Origin: Alloascoidea africana
Taxonomy: Eukaryota; Ascomycota; Alloascoideomycetes; Alloascoideales; Alloascoideaceae
Reading direction: 5' to 3'
DNA: 64,000 nucleotides
Assembly: GCA_030581615.1 (NCBI GenBank)
Contig: JAKTTT010000013.1
Span: 372,001 to 436,000 of the forward strand
Made by a program: the position numbers and the translations under genes. The notes beneath the pieces are model-generated. The model searched no databases. It worked only from the letters and a program-made list of their open reading frames with translations, and was not told the DNA's origin. Positions 49,883 through 59,971 of the stretch are shown here, in pieces. Numbering within the stretch: position 1 is the stretch's first letter; every line of letters starts with the position of its first letter.

Positions 49883-51256
49883 CTAAGACTTGAAAAGATA
49901 AGATTGAAACACTTGCTTCATCAATCTAGTGGATGGCTTCCTTTTCCTACCATTTTTTTGTGTCTTTTCCTTTGAGTCCGAATAATCGTGACTAGTGTTT
50001 GCGTCTCCAGAAAGGGTCACCTCACTGCCATTTGCTAGACCAACATTAATAGGTGGTATTGACGCCGCATTCTCTCTTTGGATTCTTTGAACATTCACAG
50101 ATGATCTACCAGTTTCTGTGTCGAGGCCACGATTTGATCTGTGAATAGGGCCAGAATGCTTGGGGTTTTCCACTATAGGATCGAAAGCTCTATTTCCTCT
50201 GGGCTGTTTAACTTTCGTATTATCATGATCCAAGATTGGGTATTTTGGACTCACACTTGAAGAAACGGATGATACCGTAGAAGCAGAATAAACTGTTGAT
50301 CTTGCGGAAGGAGTGTTACTGAAGCTGAAGGACGAAGTAGTTGTCGCTGAGTGAAGCCCTCGAGGATCTTCAGGAATCTTTGCGTTTACACAATAATCCA
50401 AGGAATTAACTTCGTTATTGGACCAAGCGTCAACCACTAAAGGAGGTTTGGACTTTTCTGAGTGTGCCTTTTTCTCGGGATCGGAATCTTGTGGAGATAG
50501 AATGTCATCAAACTGCACCACAAATGGAGAAAAAGGAGTGAAGTTTGAGTTGTTAAACGAAGAGTTGATTACCTTCTCAAAATCTGTCAAAACATTTTCA
50601 TCTATCGTAGTGATATCTTTTGCTTTTTCCCTGGATTTTTGCCTCAGCTTCTTAGACTTTGTATGTTTGACAACATTCGCCGTAGAATCTTCATGCCTCT
50701 CAAATTGAGGACTACTTTTATACCTCCTAATTACCTTCTCTTTCTGTTCCCGAACCTGCTCAGTTGCCGAGCTATTCTTGCCTTTAAAACTCCTGAACTT
50801 TGAAGAAATGGCTTTCACCGGCCTTTTCTCAGAGTCTATTGAGTTTGTAGTTTCCTGTTCCACAAAAGATTCAGCATTATCTAGTGCCTCCATTCTGTTA
50901 TCAATTCCAATTACCTGGCTTTCACTGTAAGGATTGCCCATGAATAAGTATGATTGCGGTCTGGAAACTTTTGCGTCAAAGGGAAAGAAAACATTCTGGG
51001 GAGTTGCAACAGCAGATTTTCCATATTCTGATGTAGAAGATATGGATTCGGCAGAGCTGGAGTTTTTGATTTTGAATCGTACAAGTTCGAATAAAGATTT
51101 CTTTCGCGAGAGTTTCTGGTTACTATTTTCTCTCAACCGTAATTCTGAGGCTCTCTCACTTGAATCTAAAACATTGATGCTAGGCAAACCATCTGCGGCT
51201 TGTACAGCATTTCCAGAAAGAGTCTGGGGTTGTGCAACCAAAAGATTATTCTCCAT
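49883..51256 (-). CDS. Unknown serine-rich basic protein
   Basis: The 457-residue protein (ATG at 51256, MENNLLVAQPQ) is predicted to be mostly disordered, with Ser-rich and basic patches (KKLRQKSREKAKD at about 203-215; GRKRKPSTRLMKQVFQSYLF at the C-terminus). Possible short motifs are RKKSLFELVRFKIK near 52-65, which could be an amphipathic membrane or kinase-target segment, and many SP/TP sites. No domain, signal peptide or membrane helix was seen, and I do not recognise the family. The frame is long and uninterrupted with sensible codon use, so it is probably a real, fast-evolving gene. Confidence 0.7.
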   Translation of the reverse strand: MENNLLVAQPQTLSGNAVQAADGLPSINVLDSSERASELRLRENSNQKLSRKKSLFELVRFKIKNSSSAESISSTSEYGKSAVATPQNVFFPFDAKVSRPQSYLFMGNPYSESQVIGIDNRMEALDNAESFVEQETTNSIDSEKRPVKAISSKFRSFKGKNSSATEQVREQKEKVIRRYKSSPQFERHEDSTANVVKHTKSKKLRQKSREKAKDITTIDENVLTDFEKVINSSFNNSNFTPFSPFVVQFDDILSPQDSDPEKKAHSEKSKPPLVVDAWSNNEVNSLDYCVNAKIPEDPRGLHSATTTSSFSFSNTPSARSTVYSASTVSSVSSSVSPKYPILDHDNTKVKQPRGNRAFDPIVENPKHSGPIHRSNRGLDTETGRSSVNVQRIQRENAASIPPINVGLANGSEVTLSGDANTSHDYSDSKEKTQKNGRKRKPSTRLMKQVFQSYLFKS

Positions 51257-52291
51257 ATCCAAAAGTAATCAATAGTGTAGAAAAGCAAGAAGAACAGTTG
51301 CAATTGAGCAGTTAAAGAGTCATGGAAGAATATCTTTTCTAGATTCCTTTAATCATGATTCTTCGACTCGTGATATCTTTTATTTGAAAAAACCTACATC
51401 CGCCTTGCGGCAAGAAACCGAGCTATGGAAAGCGTACAATAGGACTGAGCCTTCTACTAACAAAAAAGCTTTTTCCCATTTTATTATGCATTCATAGATT
51501 CCCTCGCAAATTCTACTATCGAAAAACATAAATTCTATACAAGGTCCAATTTACCTCTGTCTTCGCCTGATGAAAAGCTATTTGAAATTGTCTTCTCATT
51601 ACAGTCGAGAGCTCACTAGCAAGCAACTCATAGAAGTAGTGGAGAGGATACGGGGACGTGCATCAATATTTGGCAGACAGCTCAAAACGCAAGCTGTAGC
51701 TCATTTCTTCTAGAGACAATCTTGCATTGCCTATAAGAGCAGAATATTATGAATGGTAGCAAATACAGGTATCAAAATCTTAAATGAGCTTAGACGCTTT
51801 AACCTTTGGAATATTGCATTAATTCCCGAAGCAATTCAGAGCGAAAAAGAAGTAAAGCTTTTATTGCATGCTTCTTACTAGCAGGGAAACTGTCAAGTTA
51901 GGCATGACAGGAACAATTCTAACTTCTTAACCGCGATCGCCTGGCTTTAGTATCGATGACAATGACCTTTACACAATGATTGACGCGATGTCAGCAGCAG
52001 TTATTCGCGTTCTGTCCGTCGTTTCGCGAATTTAAGTGAAGACTGTAAACCTGAAGGTTTCCGACAATGCCCATTGGTCTTGCCAACACTTGAATTCATT
52101 AGAGCCAAAGCAACCTTTTTTATCCGTTCCTTTGTGAGAATGGGAATGGAATGACTTTCGCATTGAATCATTCACAGAGAAGGCTAGCGTCTTCCCACGC
52201 CCTATAGCTCTGGTGATTCGTTCTGAAATATACGCACCTGTTAGCCTCCAATCCAACCTAAACGAGACCTTGTAGAGTAGGTACAAACGAA
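51257..52291. other. Divergent intergenic region
   Basis: About 1 kb between the unknown gene and NRK1; no coding signal, tRNA or clear repeat. Confidence 0.5.
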
Positions 52292-53038
52292 ATGGCGAAA
52301 AAAGTGATACTGGTTGGAGTGAGTGGATGCTCAAGTTCAGGAAAGACCACTGTTGCTCAACTCTTGTCTACTCTTTTCCCCAATTGCTTCGTGCTGCATC
52401 AGGACGACTTTTATAAACCCGATTCAGAGATCCCGTTTGATGAGGCCAGAGGTGAAGCCGACTGGGACTGTCCCGAATCGATTGACTTTGACAAGTTTAC
52501 CGAGATTATTAGTCTACTGAGGAATAACAAAGATATCCCCGATGACTTTGTTTCATTAGAAGAAAAAGAATTGGCGTCAAACAAGAATGCCCAGATTTAC
52601 AGCAAAGCGGATGTTGAGGAGATACGGGCTGAGATAGCAGCAACAATCAAGAGCAAAATGGGTCTGGAGAGCAGCGAGGTCAAGTTTGTATTTATAGACG
52701 GTTTTATGATCTACCACAGCCCGAAAATCATGGGCTTACTGGACATTCTGCTATTTCTTAGAGCGACATATTCTACGCTGAAGAGAAGACGAGAGAGCAG
52801 ACCTGGGTACACCACAGTTGAAGGGTACTGGGTCGATCCGCCTGGATATTTCGACAAGATGGTGTGGCCGGGATACGCCGCAGCGCACAGACACCTCTTT
52901 TCGGACGGGGACGTGAACGGCCGGCTCAGCCAGGCTGCTATCCAGGAGCTGGGCATCGAGGACTTTGAGTCCTCGGACGACAGCTCTGTCCAGGACATGG
53001 TGGTGTGGGCCGTGACCACGATTCTCCGGCGCCTATAG
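52292..53038 (+). CDS. NRK1: Nicotinamide riboside kinase
   Basis: The 248-residue protein has the P-loop GCSSSGKTT at 12-20, then LHQDDFYKPDSEIPFDE and WDCPESIDFD, which bind the substrate in the family. Later come FIDGFMIYHSP, the lid-like LKRRRESRPGYTTVEGYWVDPPGYFD, and the C-terminal helices. Order and length match yeast Nrk1 (240). It phosphorylates nicotinamide riboside (and nicotinic acid riboside) to the mononucleotide for NAD salvage in the cytosol. No intron. The next gene starts 136 bases after the stop on the same strand. Confidence 0.94.
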   Translation: MAKKVILVGVSGCSSSGKTTVAQLLSTLFPNCFVLHQDDFYKPDSEIPFDEARGEADWDCPESIDFDKFTEIISLLRNNKDIPDDFVSLEEKELASNKNAQIYSKADVEEIRAEIAATIKSKMGLESSEVKFVFIDGFMIYHSPKIMGLLDILLFLRATYSTLKRRRESRPGYTTVEGYWVDPPGYFDKMVWPGYAAAHRHLFSDGDVNGRLSQAAIQELGIEDFESSDDSSVQDMVVWAVTTILRRL

Positions 53039-53174
53039 CTGCGTAAACTGTGTACTGACCCCCCATACATAACTCGCGAAACGGCGCACGAGATGTGCCT
53101 CCATACACCCCACAGTACAGTCCCAGTCCGCGACTCCAGCCAGCGCTCTGCCCTGCTCACCAGCTCTATCCCCC

Positions 53175-54962
53175 ATGACAGATCAGTCCAATACCAACGC
53201 CGGCCGCAGCTCGGCAAGAGGAGGCGGGCTGAACGCAGAGTCGACGGAAGGGCTGCTTGCAAGACCCCGGTATCCAGCGCTTCCCAATTTTTCCACGCTC
53301 GCAGAGTCCACAGGCAGCTTGTGGAGGAGAAGGCGAAGGAGGAGGAACGCACCCATAAGAGCATCTTCTTTGGCGCTTCTTCTAAACTACATGGCCAACG
53401 AAGAGCTTATAGATAATGACATGTCCTTGAGGAGGCGGTTAGGCGATGCTCTATTTACGGGCGTTAGCGCTGATGAGGATGAGGAGGACTTTGAATTTCA
53501 AATAGACGAAAACAGCGGCTCTTCTAGCGACCCAGAAAATTATCATGACCATGACCACGAACGTAGGAGCGGGAATGAACCTGCAAGAGCCGCCAGCGAA
53601 GTTTATGGCCAGAGCGATGCGGCCGCCCAGACTGGCGAAGATGCTCTTCCTACCAACCCTGTTAGAGAAGAGAACGAGGAAGCCGGAGATCTAAGATCAA
53701 CAACCAGGTCACTGGCAACAATACTCCAACGGGTAGAAGAGTTTGATGGGCTGTTTACCCAGCTAGGGAACATGGCCCCAGCCGACCACGACGATCTGGA
53801 TAGCAGTGACCCCGAAGAGGACTTGATGAGGGATGCACATCCTTTAGACGACAGCGATAGCAGCGAGCTCTCTATTGGACGAAGACAAGAAACTGTGGCA
53901 TATGAAATACCACCCCTTAGAAGAAGAGAACGAGAAAATGAAAACGAAAATGACGACGAAGAAGGTGCTGATAATAAGCCTCTGGCGAAAAAGAGAAAGA
54001 TAGAGTCTATTGAGGAAGAAATGGACCGTTTCCTGGCCCGGCAGAAGCAACATTTGGGCACAAGCCAGTGTGCCACAAACAAACTCTCAAGCCGGCCACA
54101 CTTTGTGGACAGCTACTGCTCTTTTCTCACTCCTGGGTGTGTCTTCCGTCCGACTGCAGAGAAGGAGAGCAACTTGTTCATGGCCACCCTCTTCAGCAAA
54201 CAGTTTTCCATGGCCATCGAAAATGTAAACTACAACACTGGCCAAGTATCAATTACATTAAAATGCAGCACAAAGATGGCTTCAACTTATTTTTATTCCA
54301 TTTTTAAACCTGATGACAACGCAAACAGGGACAAGGGGGCAAACAGCAAAGAAGACGAAGATCAAAACCAAGTGTTTGAATGCCAGGGCTCAATAGTAGA
54401 TTTTAGAAACAATGACCTGAGGTGGCTGAAGCGGACGAGGTTTCCCAACAGAAGGCTACGAAGTACGAGAATTCGAAGAAGTAACAAACTAGAAGAGTGT
54501 AAAGTATTGTCGCAGTTAGCAGTTTGGCGGCAAATAGACCCTTTTCGAGCAAAATCAAGAGAGCAGCTTGTGTCTGATCTGGTTTCCAGAGAAGGCGTCC
54601 AGAAAATTCAATCAAACTACGTGCTTGTAACGCTCAAATGCTCCTATGCAAACAGAAATGGTAGCATGGCCGGAACAGGCTCAAGTTCAAGCCGCCAAAC
54701 CGAGGCTTTCTCGACAGAAGGGAATGACTCGAATAAAAACCACGACACCATTGCTGTTCTTTCAATCCACAGATCTTATGGAATAGCTTCCTTGTACATT
54801 TCAGACATAAGTTCAAAAGCTTTATACCCTAATCAAAGGCTGAGAAATTTTGGAAATTGGTGTCGCTATAATGTCCAACAACCTGGCTTTGTGTCAGTCC
54901 CTTTAAGTTTGGCCCCTGTATTGAATAATGGATATTCAAAACAAAGTTTTGAGTTCAGATGA
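53175..54962 (+). CDS. Gid4/Vid24-family degron receptor with long acidic N-terminus
   Basis: The 595-residue protein has a disordered acidic N-terminal half (DEDEEDFEFQIDE; SDPEED; ENENDDEEGADN) with a basic KKRK patch near 270. The C-terminal 300 residues follow the Vid24 pattern: SYCSFLTPGCVF, FECQGSIVDFRNNDLRW (cf. LEGEIIDFNNHTLE), WRQIDPF, and a last sheet AVLSIHRSYGIASLYISDISSKALYPNQRL (cf. GxIEGLYYxxxSxPYQxL). Gid4-like proteins are substrate receptors of the GID/CTLH ubiquitin ligase and read N-terminal proline-type degrons. The conserved part is divergent with two low-complexity insertions, so this may be the Gid10/filamentous-fungal branch rather than Gid4 itself. The ATG at 53175 is the first in frame. 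Confidence 0.7.
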   Translation: MTDQSNTNAGRSSARGGGLNAESTEGLLARPRYPALPNFSTLAESTGSLWRRRRRRRNAPIRASSLALLLNYMANEELIDNDMSLRRRLGDALFTGVSADEDEEDFEFQIDENSGSSSDPENYHDHDHERRSGNEPARAASEVYGQSDAAAQTGEDALPTNPVREENEEAGDLRSTTRSLATILQRVEEFDGLFTQLGNMAPADHDDLDSSDPEEDLMRDAHPLDDSDSSELSIGRRQETVAYEIPPLRRRERENENENDDEEGADNKPLAKKRKIESIEEEMDRFLARQKQHLGTSQCATNKLSSRPHFVDSYCSFLTPGCVFRPTAEKESNLFMATLFSKQFSMAIENVNYNTGQVSITLKCSTKMASTYFYSIFKPDDNANRDKGANSKEDEDQNQVFECQGSIVDFRNNDLRWLKRTRFPNRRLRSTRIRRSNKLEECKVLSQLAVWRQIDPFRAKSREQLVSDLVSREGVQKIQSNYVLVTLKCSYANRNGSMAGTGSSSSRQTEAFSTEGNDSNKNHDTIAVLSIHRSYGIASLYISDISSKALYPNQRLRNFGNWCRYNVQQPGFVSVPLSLAPVLNNGYSKQSFEFR

Positions 54963-55387
54963 TGACATTTGAAAGTTTTTAATATATTAGTCTTTTTGTT
55001 TGTTTTCTCTGTCGTTCAGGTTGCATGGAAGGATTTAGTTTGACAGCTTGGGGCTTTTGACGACGGTATCCCTTTTTTTCTAATGATATACTTTATAATT
55101 GCGTACAAAAGGATTTACAAGGGTTTTATTATTTGTAGAGGCTGGAGAGATTATTCAGTGAGACCATCAGTAATTTTGCTTATTGCAAGAATAGAGTATT
55201 TGCAACATTTTCATGATTTTTAATCTATCTGGCTGCATGTGAATACACTTATATTAATTTTGTTTTGTTACTTTTCAAAGAATTAATACTACATTCAAAA
55301 GATAACTTTGCAGTTAAACCATTATAAACACGAACTTGAACATGGCGGTAGACAAAATAGTTGCGGTAAGCAAACAAGTTGAAAAAT
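54963..55387. other. Convergent intergenic region
   Basis: AT-rich 3' flanks of the Gid4-like gene and GBP2; nothing else was seen. Confidence 0.6.
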
Positions 55388-56903
55388 TTAATTGACTATT
55401 TCCATGTCATTGTTGTTATCTGGCACAATGTCTGCGCCAGACGACAAAGGACCTTGGTCTTTGGGAAACGAGTCTTCACCTGAAGGATCGGAGTAGGTAC
55501 AGTAGCTCAGGTTGAGACGTCGATTTCCATAGTTATAACCTGAAAACTTTTTAATCGCAAGATCAGCAGTTTCTTGAGTATCAAACTTAACAACGCCGGT
55601 GCCACTGGATCTTCCCGAAGGCTCATACTTGATCTCAGCACGATCAACATTTCCAACAGTTACAAACAGCTCGACCAAATCCTGGTTCGTAGTAGACCAT
55701 GGCAGGTTCCCGACAAATATGGTGTCACTAGGTTCACCTTCGCCTCTAGCATTATCAGTAAAGTCATTCGGAGGAATTGGTTCTCTGCCACCAAAGCTTC
55801 CTCCAGAAGGTGGGCCTCCACGAAATCCACCAGAGCCACCATCAGCGAATCTGTCCTCGCGGACCTCAATTCTCCTTCCATACCATTCATAACCATTGAA
55901 TCTGTCGATGGCATTATTTGCATCCCCAATTGTTTCAAAAACAACAATGCCATTGCCTTTTGATCTTCCATTGTGCAATGTGTTGACATCCGCTCGTACT
56001 ACATTTCCAGCTCCACGGAAAAGATCTTTGAGCTGTCTCCAGTCCACACTGAACGGCAGATTACCAATAAACAGCTTTGTTCCGCTCTCGGCGTGTACTC
56101 TGGCACCATTGCTGCCTCCCCTAGGAGGATAAGAATTGAAGGGTGGAGGACCACCACTACTTCCGCTGCCACCACCGAATGGTTGCACGCGGTCCTACAT
56201 ACTAGTCAGTAATCCCGACTTTTAAAAGAAACGAGAACATGGCATACCTCACGAACAAAGATTTGACGGCCTAGTAATTCGGTGTTCGTCAACGTATCTA
56301 CAGCGCGTCTGGCATCGGCTGCGGAAGCGTATTCAACAACACTAGGCGGTTCGAATTAACAAAAATGTTTGCAAAAAACCAGTTTCTTTTCAACTTACCC
56401 ACAACCCTAAAAGAACGCGTTGGTTAGATGCCTCACGAGAACAAGAGTGGATGCCAGCATACCTTTGACCTCCCACTATAAGATTTCAAAACATCTGCGT
56501 GGACAACTTCGCCAGCTAGAAAAGGTGTCAGCGGTGGTTTTGAAGCTCAACCTCCAGCGATAAACAAATACCTTGTCGCATGTGATCCTTCAAATCCGTC
56601 CATCTCACTGAATACGCCAAATTACCAACATAAACCCGCTTTTCCAGGTCGCCTCCTCTAGGAGCCCTTTCTTCACGATAGGATGTATATCGTCTGTCAG
56701 AACGACGAGGGGACCTGGATCGAAGACGAGGGATAGAAGATTCTCTTGGCGGAGAACGGCTATAGCCTCTCCTTGGCGACCTGTCTCTGAAACCACGCGA
56801 ATCTCTCTGTTGTTGGTCAGCATATACAAACGCATTTCAATTCTTTCCAAATTACACGCACCTCTCTCGAATAATCAGCTAGATTCAGTTGGAACCTCCC
56901 CAT
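55388..56903 (-). CDS. GBP2: SR-like mRNA-binding protein Gbp2/Hrb1, six exons with an 8-nt microexon
   Basis: Exons (minus strand) 56862-56903, 56572-56806, 56463-56515, 56399-56406, 56248-56341 and 55388-56194 give 412 residues (Gbp2 has 427). An RS/RGG-like head (DRSPRRGYSRSPP) is followed by three RRMs: RVYVGNLAYSV, TKLFIGNLPFSV and DTIFVGNLPWST mark their RNP2 strands, and GRSKGCGVVEY, GRSKGNGIVVF and GRSSGTGVVKF their RNP1 strands. Gbp2 and Hrb1 bind spliced mRNA via THO/TREX and give export quality control. The 8-base exon supplies the Gly-Cys-Gly of the first RNP1 and is needed to keep the frame. Introns are 53-57 bases except a 55-base first one with donor GTGCGT, the least certain. 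A Gbp2 identity over Hrb1 is favoured by the neighbours (UPF0357 gene and BUD3). Confidence 0.92.
56399..56406 (-). other. GBP2: 8-nt microexon of GBP2
   Basis: Minus-strand context is TTCTTTTAG, then GGTTGTGG, then GTAAGT. A TCTAAC branch point lies 19 bases before the acceptor. The exon joins ...TCA AAG to T GTT GTT GAA and encodes G-C-G in RNP1. Flanking introns are 56 and 57 bases. Confidence 0.85.
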
Positions 56904-57318
56904 ATTAGCTACTCTCCTCCCAAAACCAAGTTCCCACCTCCTACTTACACATGATGCTTTTGCAGTTGCTGCTGATGATTGAAAGCTGAACCAAAAAAGA
57001 ACCACATTTAGTACTCAACGTGTATCGGACGAAACAAGACCAAGAAACAGTTGGAAAAGGAGAACCAGGACCGCCTTTTGACAGGCAAACGTGGTAACTT
57101 TTGCCGTTGAAATGCACTTTGCTCTCATCATTCTCCCGTCACACATCGCCATCTCTGAATCTCCTCCTCTCCTAACAAAAGCAAAAACTCAAGCGAAACA
57201 AGCTCAATCGCACGGAAAACTTTGCAACTCGCCATCTTCTTCTCGACACATACCCTCTCTTCCCTGAAGTGCTCACTTTCTAGATAAGCCTAACCAAGTG
57301 TTTGCAAATTTTTGAAGC
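56904..57318. other. Divergent promoter region GBP2/MoaE
   Basis: About 415 bases. On the minus strand an ATGTGTAAGTAGG near 56950 could be the donor of a 5'-UTR intron of GBP2, but no clear branch point follows. CT-rich on the plus strand near the MoaE start. Confidence 0.5.
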
Positions 57319-57933
57319 ATGGCATTGTGGCCCAACCGCGACAACTGCGCCGCAGATATGCTACACCCATACACCCAAATTGATGCTAAGAAAACCTTCT
57401 CGAAATGGCCCACAAAGAGAAGCGAAATGGCAGAGAGAATCTGGCGGCCGCCTTCTAACGTCCTGGACGATGCCAATGTCGATGTCTTCTTGACCAGGGA
57501 TGCCCTCGAGCCGGACTACTTTCTCAACTTTGTGCGGAGCAATCGTGCTGGCGCGGTGATCTACTTTGGGGGAACCACCAGAGACAGCTTTGCCCAGAAG
57601 GAGGTCCTTTCTCTTGAGTACGAGGCTCATATCCAAATGGCTCTTCGGACGCTGACCAAGATTGTGAAAAAGGCCATTGCATCTTCTATAGACACAGACC
57701 AGAAGATTCACAGAGTGGCGATCGCTCACCGTCTAGGGACTGTTCCTGTGGGTGAGGAGAGCATCATAATCGCGCTCAGCGCCACTCACAGGGAGGAAGG
57801 CTGGAAGGCTGCCCAGTGGATTCTAGAAGAGATAAAATCAAAGGCCGAGATTTGGAAAAATGAGCAATACGGCGATGGGACGTCGTCTTGGAAAGAGAAT
57901 GAAAATTCGGAAATCAGAGCTTCCTCTCAGTAA
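57319..57933 (+). CDS. Molybdopterin synthase catalytic subunit (MoaE/MOCS2B type)
   Basis: The 204-residue protein has an N-terminal extension of about 50 residues, then a complete MoaE domain (about 53-185): GAVIYFGGTTRD, LSLEYEAHIQMA, VAIAHRLGTVPVGE, ATHREEGWKAAQWILEEIK. The two active-site lysines of MoaE are kept with exact spacing, K173 and K180 (IKSKAEIWK). It transfers two sulphurs from the thiocarboxylated small subunit MoaD onto precursor Z to make molybdopterin. S. cerevisiae lacks this pathway; yeasts that keep it are mainly nitrate assimilators. No other Moco gene is in the window. It is divergent from GBP2 and convergent with MRPL2 (47 bases apart). No intron. Confidence 0.92.
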   Translation: MALWPNRDNCAADMLHPYTQIDAKKTFSKWPTKRSEMAERIWRPPSNVLDDANVDVFLTRDALEPDYFLNFVRSNRAGAVIYFGGTTRDSFAQKEVLSLEYEAHIQMALRTLTKIVKKAIASSIDTDQKIHRVAIAHRLGTVPVGEESIIIALSATHREEGWKAAQWILEEIKSKAEIWKNEQYGDGTSSWKENENSEIRASSQ

Positions 57934-57980
57934 TAGGACATGTTGTAATACTATGTACATAAAAAAGTACTTCTACCATC

Positions 57981-59158
57981 TCATTTGGTCTCTTCCCATT
58001 GTACCACCTTGGCAAGATCATAATTCCACCGCTTGTTAATCTTTTGAGGGCTGTTGCTTACAACCAGACTCAAAAACTTTTTCTTCAAGTGTTCTCTGTG
58101 CTTCTTTTCGACAAACCGAGATTCATTCTCAATCACCTTGATAATCTTACGCTTCTTCTCATCGATATTGGCCTTTTTCGCAATAACTAGAGCTTCCAGT
58201 TTTGTAATCATGGACTTGAGCAGCTCGTCTTTCTCTTCCTGTGATGTAAGTTTGCATAGATTAAAAAAGGCATCAAACTCTACTGCACCTTCAAGTTTAT
58301 CGGCAACTTTGAGGTACTCCTGTTTTTGCTGTTCATACTCAGCTTGGCCCAGTTTTTCTCGCTGAAACTCCACTGCCAGGGCCGAGGGATTGTAGTACTT
58401 GGCCAAGGAGTAAGCTTCATTTTTCTCGCGACCACTAATCAACAAATCTCGTACAGCCAACAGGTGATCCAGAGCAATGCTCTCCTCTTTTTCGTTTAGT
58501 TCAATGAGGCCTTTTAGCAATTCCGACATGTTTGCTTTTGTTGCTTCGCGAGTTTCAGCTCTCTTCTTCAATACATCCTGGATCATACTAGTTTTGTTGT
58601 AATCCAATCGACTCAGGTTTTCAAGTTCTCTCTTGCGAGCAGATGGATCTGTCAATGCTCTGTATCCAAATCGACGAACTGTAGGCTCAAAATGGGGGGT
58701 CGGAAGCTTGACATTTCTATCCAGACCAACTCCTACAAATGTTCGCTTTGGGTGAAATGGATCTAGGTAGAACCGAACCACGCCTGGCTCGAGAGCATAA
58801 AGCGTATGGTCTCTGCCAATAGACACATTCTCTCCAGGGTAAAAAAGCGTTCCTCGTTGTCTAACAAGAATCTCGCCAGCAATGACATCAACGCCTAGTC
58901 AACAAATCGTTAGAAGCAGTAAATCACGCCGAAAAGAATAGCCATACCATCGGCTCGCTTTACTCCTAGACGGCGCCCAGCAGAGTCCTTGTTGCTAGTT
59001 CTGGATCCGGCAACCTTTTTTGTGGCCGTTCTCACAATGTTTACCTGTGCAACAAACGGAACATGTCGCTGAAGCCCTGAAAATGATAGGCCTGTTAACC
59101 ACGAGCAACATACACCAGAGGCCTTCCTGCTGGCAGAAACCGAGCGAAACACAGACAT
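57981..59158 (-). CDS. MRPL2: Mitochondrial ribosomal protein bL27m, two exons
   Basis: Exons (minus strand) 58948-59158 and 57981-58894 give 374 residues (yeast Mrpl2 has 371). The 53-base intron has donor GTATGG and a possible CTAAC branch. The basic, Ser-rich N-terminus ([15 protein letters not shown]) is a mitochondrial presequence. The bL27 core reads [27 protein letters not shown] joined to [45 protein letters not shown], followed by [10 protein letters not shown]. The long helical C-terminus is typical of fungal bL27m. It belongs to the large mitochondrial subunit near the peptidyl transferase centre. Divergent from RER1 over 143 bases. Confidence 0.94.
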
Positions 59159-59301
59159 GCTTGACTTTTCAATCGACGTAGGCTTTGGTGAAAACTTGAT
59201 TGGGAGGTGGGTGGATCACACCCATACACCCTCCACCTCTGCTCCATTTTCTGCTCCTTCACCAGTCGCACTCTCTCGCAGTAGCCACGTCTCACTTAAA
59301 C

Positions 59302-59889
59302 ATGGAAGATCCTCTACACTCCTCGAGCGCGAGCTCGCCACTTGATAACGCTCGCCGCTACGCCTACAGCCTCAGCATAACCTACCAAAAGTATCTCGAT
59401 TCCGTGACGCCCTTCAAGCTGTATCGATGGTTGGCGTTTGGCGCGTTGCTCCTCATCTTTTTCACGAGAATACTCCTGGCTCAAGGATGGTACATTGTTT
59501 GTTACACATTGGCTATATACTTGTTAAGCTTGTTTCTTGCTTTTCTTCAACCCAAATTTGACCCTGTTATGGAACAGGAGTCTGCGGACAACGAGATTGA
59601 AGAAGGTGGATCTAGCTCCAGTTTCCTCCCGACTTCAAACGACGATGAATTTCGACCGTTTATCAGGAGGCTTCCTGAGTTCAAATTCTGGTACCGTGCC
59701 ATTCGTGCAACCGTATTGACCCTTTTCTGCTCGTTCATCCCAATATTTGATATTCCCGTCTTTTGGCCTATTCTATTGATCTACTTTGTGGTACTTTTTA
59801 CGCTTACTATGAGAAGACAGATTGAGCATATGATAAAGTACCGATACCTTCCCTTTGATTTGGGAAAAGCAAGATATGGCAAGAAATAA
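59302..59889 (+). CDS. RER1: Golgi-to-ER retrieval receptor Rer1
   Basis: The 195-residue protein (yeast 188) contains YQKYLDSVTPFKLYRW, a pair of N-terminal membrane helices, LQPKFDP, EFRPFIRRLPEFKFWYRAIRATV, a second helix pair, and MRRQIEHMIKYRYLPFDLGKARYGKK, the last part being the signature of Rer1. It has four membrane segments, resides in the early Golgi, and returns ER membrane proteins by COPI. The ATG at 59302 gives the expected short N-terminus. No intron. Confidence 0.97.
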   Translation: MEDPLHSSSASSPLDNARRYAYSLSITYQKYLDSVTPFKLYRWLAFGALLLIFFTRILLAQGWYIVCYTLAIYLLSLFLAFLQPKFDPVMEQESADNEIEEGGSSSSFLPTSNDDEFRPFIRRLPEFKFWYRAIRATVLTLFCSFIPIFDIPVFWPILLIYFVVLFTLTMRRQIEHMIKYRYLPFDLGKARYGKK

Positions 59890-59971
59890 GAGCAAACATG
59901 GAAGAGTATAGAATACGCATTTAATTCAAATGCCTCTGCTATCGAAAAGTATCATATCTAAACATGTGTCA

